Of a DNA stretch of 10,320 nt, positions 1 through 7,043 are shown one piece after another. Numbering within the stretch: position 1 is the stretch's first letter; each line of letters starts with the position of its first letter. A model generated the notes under the pieces. That model saw only the letters and a list, made by a program, of their open reading frames with translations. It was not told the DNA's origin and searched no databases. Location: NCBI GenBank assembly GCA_036556965.1, contig DATBIO010000244.1, positions 1 to 10,320 of the forward strand, in the 5' to 3' direction. This DNA is from DATBIO01 sp036556965. Lineage in GTDB: Bacteria > Acidobacteriota > Vicinamibacteria > Fen-336. Both the position numbers and the translations under genes were made by a program.

Positions 1-1438
1 TCACCAGCCCGCCCTGGGTCAGGCACGACTCGTAGGCCTGGTTGAACTCGAACCGGTGGCGGTGGCGCTCGGAGATGGTGCTGGCCCCGTAGATGCGCTC
101 GGCCTGGGAGCCCGGCCGCAGCTGGCAGGGATAGGACCCCAGCCGCATGGTGCCTCCCAGCGCCTCCACCCCGAGCAGGTCCTGGAGCTTGTAGATGACC
201 TTGTGCTCGGCCTCGGGGTCGACCTCGGTGGAGTTCGCCCCCGCCAGCCCGCACACGTTGCGCGCGTACTCGGTCACCGCCCACTGGAAGCCGTAGCAGA
301 TGCCGAAGTAGGGGATGCCCGTGCGCCGGGCGTACTCGGCCGCGGCCAGCATGCCTTCGGTGCCGCGGGTGCCGAAGCCGCCCGGCACCAGGATCCCGTC
401 CACGCCGCCGAGCTTGGAGCCCGCGTTCTCGCGCTCCAGCTCCTCCGCCTCCACCCATCTCCGCACCACGCGCACGTCGTTGGCGATCCCGCCGTGGGTG
501 AGGGCCTCGTTGAGGCTCTTGTAGGAGTCCTCGAAGGAGACGTACTTGCCGACGATGCCGATGACCACCTCGCCCCGGGGCCGTCGCACCTTCTCCACCA
601 GCGCCTCCCAGGCGCTCATGTCGCGGCCCCTGCTCTCCAGGCCCAGCCCCTTGAGCACGATGGCGTCCAGCCCCTCCCCGGAGAGCACCAGGGGGACCTC
701 GTAGATGGACTCCACGTCCTTGGCCGTGATCACCGCCTCCTCGGCCACGTCGCAGTAGAGGGCCAGCTTCGACTTGATGTCCTGGGGCAGGAAGCGGTCG
801 GTGCGGCAGAGGAGCACGTCGGGCTGGATGCCGATGGCGCGCAGCTCGCGCACGGAGTGCTGGGTGGGCTTGGTCTTCAGCTCGTGGGCGGCGGCGATGT
901 ACGGCACCAGGGCCAGGTGGACGAAGAGCGCGTTGCCACGCCCCACGTCCTGGCGGAACTGGCGCACCGCCTCCAGGAAGGGCAGGCTCTCGATGTCGCC
1001 CACGGTGCCGCCGATCTCCACGATGACCACGTCCGCGCCCTCGGCCACCGCGCGGATGGACGACTTGATCTCGTCCGTGATGTGGGGGATCACCTGCACG
1101 GTGCGCCCCAGGTAGTCCCCGCGCCGCTCCTTGGCGATGACCGAGCCGTAGACCTTGCCCGTGGTGATGTTCGACTCCCGGGAGAGCACGGCGCTGGTGA
1201 AGCGCTCGTAGTGCCCGAGGTCGAGGTCGGTCTCGGCGCCGTCCTCCGTCACGTAGACCTCGCCGTGCTGGTAGGGGCTCATGGTGCCGGGGTCGACGTT
1301 GATGTAGGGATCGCACTTCATCATGGCGACCTTGAAGCCGTGCCCCTCGAGCAGGCAGCCGATGGACGCGGAGGCCAGGCCCTTGCCCAGCGACGACACC
1401 ACGCCGCCCGTCACGAAGATGTACTTGGTGGGCTGCAC
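1..1438 (-). CDS. pyrG: CTP synthase (glutamine-hydrolysing), 3' end missing
   Basis: Cytosolic enzyme making CTP from UTP, ATP and glutamine, the last step of pyrimidine nucleotide synthesis. The window holds 479 codons of a protein usually about 540 aa; the C-terminus lies beyond the left edge. The N-terminal amidoligase domain (about residues 1-270) opens with the GGVVSSLGKG P-loop at residues 11-20 and has the family motifs DPYINVDPGTM (43-53), HGEVYVTEDGAE (58-69) and EIGGTVGDIES (141-151). A class I glutamine amidotransferase domain follows from about 290, with its nucleophile elbow GICYGFQ (Cys381) and the HRHRFEFN motif (459-466). The His and Glu of the catalytic triad would fall outside the window. 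The GTG start is chosen because AAGGAGG lies 4 nt upstream and the next residues, PTKYIFVTGG, match the family N-terminus. It sits 14 nt after kdsB, so the two are almost certainly one operon; PyrG supplies the CTP that KdsB consumes. Confidence 0.98.
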   Translation of the reverse strand, partial: MQPTKYIFVTGGVVSSLGKGLASASIGCLLEGHGFKVAMMKCDPYINVDPGTMSPYQHGEVYVTEDGAETDLDLGHYERFTSAVLSRESNITTGKVYGSVIAKERRGDYLGRTVQVIPHITDEIKSSIRAVAEGADVVIVEIGGTVGDIESLPFLEAVRQFRQDVGRGNALFVHLALVPYIAAAHELKTKPTQHSVRELRAIGIQPDVLLCRTDRFLPQDIKSKLALYCDVAEEAVITAKDVESIYEVPLVLSGEGLDAIVLKGLGLESRGRDMSAWEALVEKVRRPRGEVVIGIVGKYVSFEDSYKSLNEALTHGGIANDVRVVRRWVEAEELERENAGSKLGGVDGILVPGGFGTRGTEGMLAAAEYARRTGIPYFGICYGFQWAVTEYARNVCGLAGANSTEVDPEAEHKVIYKLQDLLGVEALGGTMRLGSYPCQLRPGSQAERIYGASTISERHRHRFEFNQAYESCLTQGGLV

Positions 1439-1442
1439 TGCG

Positions 1443-1449
1443 CCTCCTT
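1443..1449 (-). promoter_or_regulatory. Shine-Dalgarno of pyrG
   Basis: A perfect AAGGAGG on the minus strand lies in the 14-nt gap between the kdsB stop and the pyrG GTG start, with 4 nt between it and the GTG. It fixes GTG at 1438 as the start, since no in-frame ATG is nearby. It is one of only two full-consensus ribosome-binding sites in the window. Confidence 0.85.
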
Positions 1450-1452
1450 GGC

Positions 1453-2205
1453 TCAGGAAACCGCGCGGCGGGCCATGAGGCTCCGCACGCGCTCCAGGTC
1501 TTCCGCGGTGTCCACCGCCGCGGCCTCGTCCGCCTCCACCGCCACCACGCGTATGCGGATGCCGTTGTGGAGCGCGCGGAGCTGCTCGAGGCCCTCCGCT
1601 TCCTCCAGCGGGCTGCGGGGAAGGGCGGCCAGGCGGAGGAGGGTGGAGAGGCGATAGGCGTAGATGCCCAGGTGGCGGCGGGCCAGGGCGAGGGCGGCGG
1701 CGGGGCCGCCCCGCGCCGCCGGCACGTGCGGGATGGGGCTGCGGGAGAAGAAGAGCGCGTCCCCCGCGGCGTCCGTGACCACCTTGACCACGCTGGCCGC
1801 CTCCCGCTCCGCGAGGTCGCGCAGAGCGGTGGCGGCCGTGGTCATCTCCACGGAAGGGTCCTGGAACGGCGCGATCACGGCGTCCACCACGCGCGGGTCG
1901 ATCATGGGCTCGTCGCCCTGCACGTTGACCACGATCTCCGCGGCGGTGGCGGCGGCGGCCTCGGCCAGGCGGTCCGTGCCCGACTGGTGCGCGGCGGACG
2001 TCATGAGGGCCTCCCCCCCGAAGGCGCGGACGGCGGCGGCGATCCGCTCGTCGTCGGTGGCCACCAGCACGCGGTCGGGCAGGCGCGCGCGGCACACGCG
2101 CTCGTGGACGTGCTGGATCATGGGCTTTCCGTTGATGTCGGAGAGAGGCTTCCCCGGGAGGCGTGTGGAACCGAAGCGCGCGGGGATGATCGCTACGATG
2201 GCCAA
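1453..2205 (-). CDS. kdsB: 3-deoxy-manno-octulosonate cytidylyltransferase (CMP-KDO synthetase)
   Basis: Cytosolic enzyme that activates KDO with CTP to give CMP-KDO, the donor for the lipid A-KDO core of LPS. The 250-aa product is close to the usual length (about 248). It has the nucleotidyltransferase opening IIPARFGSTRLPGKPL (residues 6-21), SGTDR (75-79), the metal-binding VQGDEP (95-100, Asp98), FSRSPIPH (153-160), HLGIYAYR (178-185), and the C-terminal EEAEGLEQLR (201-210) and VDTAEDLE (231-238). The start is TTG: it puts the PAR motif at the same distance from the N-terminus as in known KdsB proteins, and no ATG or GTG is suitably placed in frame. The ribosome-binding site is weak, GAGGG 11 nt upstream. 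It is the promoter-proximal gene of the kdsB-pyrG operon. In many deltaproteobacterial genomes kdsA follows pyrG, which is the expectation beyond the left edge. Confidence 0.97.
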   Translation of the reverse strand: MAIVAIIPARFGSTRLPGKPLSDINGKPMIQHVHERVCRARLPDRVLVATDDERIAAAVRAFGGEALMTSAAHQSGTDRLAEAAAATAAEIVVNVQGDEPMIDPRVVDAVIAPFQDPSVEMTTAATALRDLAEREAASVVKVVTDAAGDALFFSRSPIPHVPAARGGPAAALALARRHLGIYAYRLSTLLRLAALPRSPLEEAEGLEQLRALHNGIRIRVVAVEADEAAAVDTAEDLERVRSLMARRAVS

Positions 2206-2232
2206 ATCCTGGGCGGCCCTCGTGTACGACGG

Positions 2233-2261
2233 ATGGTAACGGCCCCGGCGCGGCGCGTCAA
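2233..2261 (-). promoter_or_regulatory. Sigma70-type promoter for kdsB-pyrG
   Basis: On the minus strand, TTGACG (2261-2256, 5 of 6 matches to TTGACA), a 17-nt spacer, and TACCAT (2238-2233, 4 of 6 matches to TATAAT). Transcription would start near 2226 and give a leader of about 20 nt before the TTG at 2205. The match is good for such GC-rich DNA, and the element resembles the candidate upstream of gmd. Confidence 0.6.
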
Positions 2262-2267
2262 CCGGCC

Positions 2268-2296
2268 GCGCGGCGTCGTCGTCGCCCCCGCCGCGC
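2268..2296. repeat. 8-bp inverted repeat between divergent promoters
   Basis: GCGCGGCG (2268-2275) and its exact reverse complement CGCCGCGC (2289-2296) flank a 13-nt centre. The arms fall between the -35 of the kdsB promoter and the possible -35 of the plus-strand gene, where an operator for both could sit. The arms are pure G and C, so chance is a real possibility in this genome. Confidence 0.3.
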
Positions 2297-2324
2297 TTGC
2301 GTCGGGGGAGGCTTCCGGTAGCCT
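2297..2324 (+). promoter_or_regulatory. Weak promoter candidate for the large membrane gene
   Basis: TTGCGT (2297-2302), a 16-nt spacer and TAGCCT (2319-2324, 3 of 6 matches). Transcription would start near 2331, only a few nt before the ATG at 2334, giving a nearly leaderless mRNA. That agrees with the lack of a well-spaced Shine-Dalgarno; the nearest purine run, GGGGGAGG at 2304-2311, is 22 nt away. The same TAGCCT hexamer precedes the plus-strand methyltransferase gene. Confidence 0.3.
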
Positions 2325-2333
2325 ACGTGGCCC

Positions 2334-5300
2334 ATGACCGCCTCCGCGCGCAGGGTCGCCGCGCTCCTCTTCGGCTCCGGCTTCTGCGCCCTCGTGTACC
2401 AGACGGTCTGGCTGCGCGAGTTCCGGCTGGTGTTCGGCGCCTCCACGGCCGCCTCCGCGGCGGTGCTGGCCATCTTCATAGGCGGGCTGGGGCTGGGCGG
2501 CCTGCTCATCGGCCCGCGCGCGGACCGGCACACGCGGCCCCTGTGGCTCTACGGGCGGCTGGAGTCGCTCATCGCCCTCAGCGCCGCGTGCACCCCCGTC
2601 CTCTTCGCCCTCGTCCGCGAGGTCCACCTCCTGGCCGGCGGGACGCCGCGCCTGGGCCTGGTGGGGGGGACCGTGGTGCGCCTGCTGCTGGCGGCGGCGG
2701 TGCTGGCGGTACCCACCCTGCTCATGGGGGGCACCCTGCCGGCGGCGGCCCGCGCCGTGGCCACCACCGGGGACCGTGACCGCCGGAGCGTGGCCCTGCT
2801 CTACGGCGTGAACACGCTGGGCGCGGTGTGCGGCGCCTTCCTGGGCACCTTCTTCCTCCTGGAGGCGTTCGGCAACCGCCGCACGCTCTGGCTCGCCTGC
2901 CTGCTCAACCTGCTGGTGGCCATCGTGGCGCGCCAGGTGGCGGTGGGACTCGCGCGTGACGCGGCCGCCGAGCCCGCGCCCGAGGCGGAGGCGGCCGCTC
3001 CCCCCGCCTTCGTCCTCGCCGCCTCCGCCGTGGTCGGCTTCGCCTTCTTCCTGATGGAGCTCGTCTGGTACCGGATGCTCGGGCCGATCCTCGGCGGCAC
3101 CGTCTTCACCTTCGGGCTCATCCTGGCCGTGGCCCTCCTCGGCATCGGCCTCGGCGGCACCGCCTACGCGCTGTCGCCGCGCACGCGCCGCCCGACGCTG
3201 GCCGGCTTCGCCGCCACCTGCCTCCTGGAGGCCCTCTGCCTGGCCGTGCCCTTCGCCCTCGGGGACCGCCTGGCCGTGGGCGCCCAGCTGCTGAGGCACC
3301 TGGGCAGCCTCGGGGTGTTCTGGGGTCACGTGCTGGGATGGACGGCGATCTGCTCCATCGTGATCCTGCCCGCCGCCATCGTGGCCGGCTATCAGTTCCC
3401 CATGCTGCTGGCCCTCCTCGGCCGGGGCAAGGAGCAGGTCGGGCGGCAGACCGGCCTTGCCTACGCCTGGAACACGGGAGGCGCCATCGCGGGGTCGCTG
3501 GCAGGCGGGTTCGGCCTCCTGCCCCTCCTCTCGGCGCCGGGGGCCTGGCGCGCCGTCGTCCTGCTCCTGGTGGCGCAGGGCGCGGCGGCCATCGCGCTGG
3601 CCACCCGCGACCGCGCGACCCGATGGCGGCTGGTCGTGCCCGCGGCCGTGGGGGGCCTCGCCCTCCTCGCCCTGCGCGCACCCGGCCCCAGCGCCGCCTG
3701 GCGGCACAGCGGGATCGGCGCCGGCCGCGGCCCTTCCCTCGCCTCGCTGAACGACCTCGAGGAGTGGCTGCGCTATCAGCGGCGCCGCATGAAGTGGGAG
3801 GCGGACGGCATCGAGAGCAGCGTGGGGGTCCAGGCCACGGGCGCGGGCCGCGCCTTCGTCATCAACGGCAAGATCGACGGCAACTGCCGCGGGGACGCGT
3901 CCACCATGATCATGAGCGGGCTCCTGGGCGCCCTGCTGCACCCGGAGCCGCGCCGGTCGCTGGTGGTGGGCCTGGGCACGGGGGGGACCGCGGGCTGGCT
4001 GGCCGCGGTGCCGACCATGGAGCGGACGGACGTCGTCGAGCTGGAGCCGCGGGTGCTCGACGTGGCGCGCGACTGCGCCTCCATCAACCACGGCGTCCTG
4101 GGCAGCCCCAAGGTCCGTTTCGTGCTGGGCGACGCGCGCGAGGTCCTGCTCGTGTCGCGGGACGCCTACGACCTCGTCGTCTCCGAGCCCTCCAACCCCT
4201 ACCGGGCGGGGGTGGCCAGCCTGTTCACGCGCGAGTTCTACCGGGCGGTGGCGCACCGGCTGGCCGAGGGGGGCCTCTTCCTCCAGTGGGTGCAGGCCTA
4301 CGAGGTGGACGCCCAGACCGTGCGCACGGTGTACGCCACCCTCGCCTCCGTGTTCCCGGAGGTGGAGACCTGGCAGGCCAGTCGCGGCGACCTGCTGCTG
4401 GTGGCCTCCATGGGGCCGACGGTCTACGACGCGCGGGCGCTGCGCGAGCGGCTGCGACACGAGCCCTACGCCAGCGGCGTGAGGGTGGCGTGGCGCGCCA
4501 CGGACCTGGAGGGCGTGCTGGCCCGCCTGGTGGCCTCCTCTTCGCTGCCACGTGCGGTGGCCCGCGCGGAGGGCGACGCCCTGAACACCGACGACCGCAA
4601 CCGCGTGGAGTTCGGGTTCGCGCGCGGGGTCGGGCGCATCGGCACCCTGACCATCAACGAGATCCGGGAGACGGCGGCGGGGCGTGGGGAGCACCGGCGC
4701 GCGGTCGCGGGCGTGGACTGGGACCTGGTGGAGGAGCAGCGCATCCCTTCCTACCCGCGGCCGGAGAACGCCCCCGGGATCCACCAGGGCTTCAGTCCCT
4801 CCCAGCGGGCGCTGGCCGCCGCCTTCGCCCAGTTCAATGCCGGCGCCGCCGGCGCGGCCCTGAACACCTGGCGGGGCCTGGGCCGCGAGCCGCGGACGCT
4901 CACCGAGCTGGCCCTCGTGGCCAGCGGGCTGGCGGAAGGAGGCGACGAGGGCGCCGTCCGCTACATCGACCAGGTCCGTGCCTGGGAGCCGCTGGAGGCC
5001 GAGGCCCTGCTCGCCTACCTGCGGGCGCAGCAGGGTCGCGAGGACGAGGCGGCGCGCGTGCTCGCGGCGCTCTTCACGGCCTACCGCAGCGACCCGTGGC
5101 CGCCGCCGGACGTGATGAGGGACGCGCTCTCCCTGGCCCGGCAGATCGGGGAGCGCCGTCCGGGCGTCGCGCGCCCGCTCTTCGAGGCCCTGTCACGGCC
5201 CTTCGCCCTCGATGCCTTCGAGGCCGAGCGGGTGGAGGCGCAGGGCGTCCTGGCGCCCAGCGTGGGCGACGCCTCCACCTGCCGCGACCTGGTGGCCTCG

Positions 5301-5525
5301 CTGGAGCCGAACGTCCCCTGGACGGAGACCTGGCTCGTCCTCCGCCAGAGGTGCTACGCCGCGGCCGGGGACGGGCGGCTCGCCCAGGCCACCGCCGACC
5401 TGAGGACCTTCCACCGGCGCCTGCCCGCCCGGTTCCAGGAGGGGGTCCCGAGCGCCGAGGGCGCGCACGCCGGCGACGTGCCCGCGGCGGCGCCGGGCGG
5501 GCTCGCCGCCGCTCCCGCCCGCTAG
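2334..5525 (+). CDS. Fused multi-pass membrane / spermidine-synthase-like protein with helical C-terminal domain
   Basis: An inner-membrane protein of 1063 aa, about twice a plain spermidine synthase plus its membrane part. Residues 1-450 form about 12-13 hydrophobic segments, starting with AALLFGSGFCALVYQTVW, as in proteins annotated 'fused MFS/spermidine synthase'. Residues about 475-770 carry a SAM/dcSAM-binding Rossmann domain: VINGKIDGN, GLGTGG (546-551), the ribose-binding acidic loop VVELEP (567-572), GDARE (599-603), YDLVVSEPSNPY (612-623) and NTDDRNRVEF (751-760). True spermidine synthases have GGGDG and DSSDP at the matching sites; here the Asp residues are Thr549, Glu618 and Asn621, so ordinary putrescine aminopropylation is doubtful. 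Residues about 800-1040 are Ala/Leu/Arg-rich amphipathic helices resembling TPR repeats, followed by an Ala/Pro-rich tail. It is transcribed alone, divergent from kdsB and convergent with the flippase gene. The substrate is unknown; its place beside polysaccharide genes suggests envelope modification, but this is inference. Confidence 0.9.
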   Translation: MTASARRVAALLFGSGFCALVYQTVWLREFRLVFGASTAASAAVLAIFIGGLGLGGLLIGPRADRHTRPLWLYGRLESLIALSAACTPVLFALVREVHLLAGGTPRLGLVGGTVVRLLLAAAVLAVPTLLMGGTLPAAARAVATTGDRDRRSVALLYGVNTLGAVCGAFLGTFFLLEAFGNRRTLWLACLLNLLVAIVARQVAVGLARDAAAEPAPEAEAAAPPAFVLAASAVVGFAFFLMELVWYRMLGPILGGTVFTFGLILAVALLGIGLGGTAYALSPRTRRPTLAGFAATCLLEALCLAVPFALGDRLAVGAQLLRHLGSLGVFWGHVLGWTAICSIVILPAAIVAGYQFPMLLALLGRGKEQVGRQTGLAYAWNTGGAIAGSLAGGFGLLPLLSAPGAWRAVVLLLVAQGAAAIALATRDRATRWRLVVPAAVGGLALLALRAPGPSAAWRHSGIGAGRGPSLASLNDLEEWLRYQRRRMKWEADGIESSVGVQATGAGRAFVINGKIDGNCRGDASTMIMSGLLGALLHPEPRRSLVVGLGTGGTAGWLAAVPTMERTDVVELEPRVLDVARDCASINHGVLGSPKVRFVLGDAREVLLVSRDAYDLVVSEPSNPYRAGVASLFTREFYRAVAHRLAEGGLFLQWVQAYEVDAQTVRTVYATLASVFPEVETWQASRGDLLLVASMGPTVYDARALRERLRHEPYASGVRVAWRATDLEGVLARLVASSSLPRAVARAEGDALNTDDRNRVEFGFARGVGRIGTLTINEIRETAAGRGEHRRAVAGVDWDLVEEQRIPSYPRPENAPGIHQGFSPSQRALAAAFAQFNAGAAGAALNTWRGLGREPRTLTELALVASGLAEGGDEGAVRYIDQVRAWEPLEAEALLAYLRAQQGREDEAARVLAALFTAYRSDPWPPPDVMRDALSLARQIGERRPGVARPLFEALSRPFALDAFEAERVEAQGVLAPSVGDASTCRDLVASLEPNVPWTETWLVLRQRCYAAAGDGRLAQATADLRTFHRRLPARFQEGVPSAEGAHAGDVPAAAPGGLAAAPAR

Positions 5526-7015
5526 CGCGCGAGCAGGCCCCGGATCCAGCCGCGCGAGAGGGGCGCGGCCAGGGCGGCGGCGCCGAGCGCGCACACGAAC
5601 ACCGCCGCCAGCGCGGCGGCGGCCCAGGGTCCTCCCTCCGCGGCGATGGGAAGCCGGCGCGCGAGGCCGACCACCAGCACCGACGCCCCCGCCACCGGCG
5701 CGAGGTCGCGGAGCAGCCAGTCCCGGCTGGCCCCGGGCAGCAGGCGCCGGTGCGTCAGCGGGACGTGGAGGAGCAGGAACGCCACGTTGAGGGCCAGCCA
5801 CACGCCCGCCGCTCCCCGTGCGCCGTAGCGCGGGGTGGCCAGGAGCAGGGCGGGGACCATGAGGGCGGTGAGCCCGAGGTTGACGCGCAGGCTGAGCGAG
5901 GTCCAGCCGTGGGCGAGCTGCAGCGCGAAGGGGACGTGCAGGAGTCCGTTCAGCGCGGTGCCCGCCACCAGCAGCTCCACGAGGGGCGCCGCCTGCCGTG
6001 CCGTCTCCGCGCTCCGCGTCCAGACGCGCACGGCGTCGAAGGCGAAGGAGCACAGGGTCGCCGCGAGGGGCACGGTGAGGAGGGCCATGATCTGGGCTCC
6101 CGCGTGGTAGTCGCGCCGCAGGGCGTCCGCCTCGCCCCGGGCGCAGAGCGCGGAGAGCCGGGGGAAGAGGGCGTTGAAGGTGGGATTGATGACGACGTAC
6201 AGGCCGTTGCCGACCATGGCGGCGAGCGCGTAATAGCCGAACCGGTCGAGGGGCAGCAGCCGGCTCAGCACCACCTTGTCGAGGTTGGAGAGGGCGGCCC
6301 CGGTCAGCAGTATCCCCGTCATCCCTGCGCTGAACGGGAGCAGCTCCCGCCCGAGCCGGGCCCTGACCCGGGCCCGTCCATCGCCGCGCGGCAGGGCCCG
6401 CCACAGCCCGAGGGCGTAGGCCGTGATGAGCAGCGCGCCGGCCAGGATCTGCCAGGCCAGCAGCGCGACGATGGTGGCGGAGACCCAGGTCAGGACGGCG
6501 ACCGCGCCCGCGGCGGTCACCGTCGCGCCGGTCACGCGGAGGGCGTTGAGCCGGGCGTGCCGCTGCAGGCCGAGCAGGCCGCCCTGGTACAGGCTGGCGG
6601 GCCACTGCAGCGCGAAGAGCGCTCCCATGAGGCGGAGGGCGCGCTCCACCAGCGCGGGGGGCAGGTTCCCGGCCTGGATCCAGCGCGCGGCCAGCCAGGG
6701 CGCGGCGGCGGTGACGGCGAGGCCCAGCAGGAGGCCGAGGGTCCAGTACCAGGCCTCCAGCGTGCGCACCAGGTCGCGGGCTCGGGCGGCGTCGCCATTC
6801 CCCCCGCCCCCGCGCGCCAGCTCGCGGTTCACGGTGGTGCTGAGGCCGAGGTCGAGGACCACCGACAGCGCCTGCAGGCCGAGGTAGAAGGCCAGCAGGC
6901 CGTAGGCCTCGATGCCCAGCACGCGGAGGTAGAAGGGGACGAGGGCCAGCTGCAGCAGCGCCGACCACGCCTGCGCGCCGAGGTTCCAGGCCACGCTCCC
7001 GCGGAGCGCGCTCAA
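5522..7015 (-). CDS. Wzx-type polysaccharide repeat-unit flippase (MOP superfamily)
   Basis: Inner-membrane protein of 497 aa, the usual Wzx/RfbX size, expected to flip undecaprenyl-diphosphate-linked repeat units to the periplasm. The N-terminus reads VAWNLGAQAWSALLQLALVPFYLRVLG (8-34) and then YGLLAFYLGLQAL, the typical opening of polysaccharide_synt proteins. About 12-14 hydrophobic segments follow, and the mid-protein block LSNLDKVVLSRLLPLDRFGYYALA (242-265) is the most family-like stretch. TTG at 7015 is chosen because it gives the standard N-terminus; GTG at codon 8 is an alternative. No Shine-Dalgarno is present: the 28 nt after the gmd stop are almost all C with some G on the sense strand. 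It is co-directional with gmd and probably co-transcribed. Its TAG stop shares CTAG with the convergent gene. An O-antigen or exopolysaccharide role is inferred from neighbours; lipid-linked teichuronic-type exporters of the same superfamily cannot be excluded. Confidence 0.9.
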   Translation of the reverse strand: MSALRGSVAWNLGAQAWSALLQLALVPFYLRVLGIEAYGLLAFYLGLQALSVVLDLGLSTTVNRELARGGGGNGDAARARDLVRTLEAWYWTLGLLLGLAVTAAAPWLAARWIQAGNLPPALVERALRLMGALFALQWPASLYQGGLLGLQRHARLNALRVTGATVTAAGAVAVLTWVSATIVALLAWQILAGALLITAYALGLWRALPRGDGRARVRARLGRELLPFSAGMTGILLTGAALSNLDKVVLSRLLPLDRFGYYALAAMVGNGLYVVINPTFNALFPRLSALCARGEADALRRDYHAGAQIMALLTVPLAATLCSFAFDAVRVWTRSAETARQAAPLVELLVAGTALNGLLHVPFALQLAHGWTSLSLRVNLGLTALMVPALLLATPRYGARGAAGVWLALNVAFLLLHVPLTHRRLLPGASRDWLLRDLAPVAGASVLVVGLARRLPIAAEGGPWAAAALAAVFVCALGAAALAAPLSRGWIRGLLAR

Positions 7016-7038
7016 GGGCGTGGGCGGGCGGGCGGGGG
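7016..7038 (+). other. G-quadruplex motif between gmd and the flippase gene
   Basis: Five G-runs of three or more (7016-7018, 7022-7024, 7026-7028, 7030-7032, 7034-7038) are separated by loops of 3, 1, 1 and 1 nt on the plus strand, the template strand for gmd and wzx. The mRNA is correspondingly C-rich and unstructured right before the TTG start. Short loops like these form stable quadruplexes in DNA in vitro; a role here is not shown. Confidence 0.5.
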
Positions 7039-7043
7039 CCGCG

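Noticed and set aside
56..1657. 533-codon plus-strand frame opposite pyrG and the end of kdsB
   Set aside because: Composition is His/Gly/Leu/Val shadow sequence; the minus strand encodes unmistakable CTP synthase and KdsB.
2193..4784. Long open frame (863 codons) on the minus strand opposite the membrane-fusion gene
   Set aside because: It is rich in Gly, Arg, Gln, His and Pro with no domain or hydrophobic core, as expected for the antisense shadow of a very GC-rich gene. The plus-strand protein has clear motifs.
5500..5560. Bidirectional terminator between the convergent genes
   Set aside because: The genes overlap by 4 bp and I see no strong hairpin followed by a T-run in either direction here.
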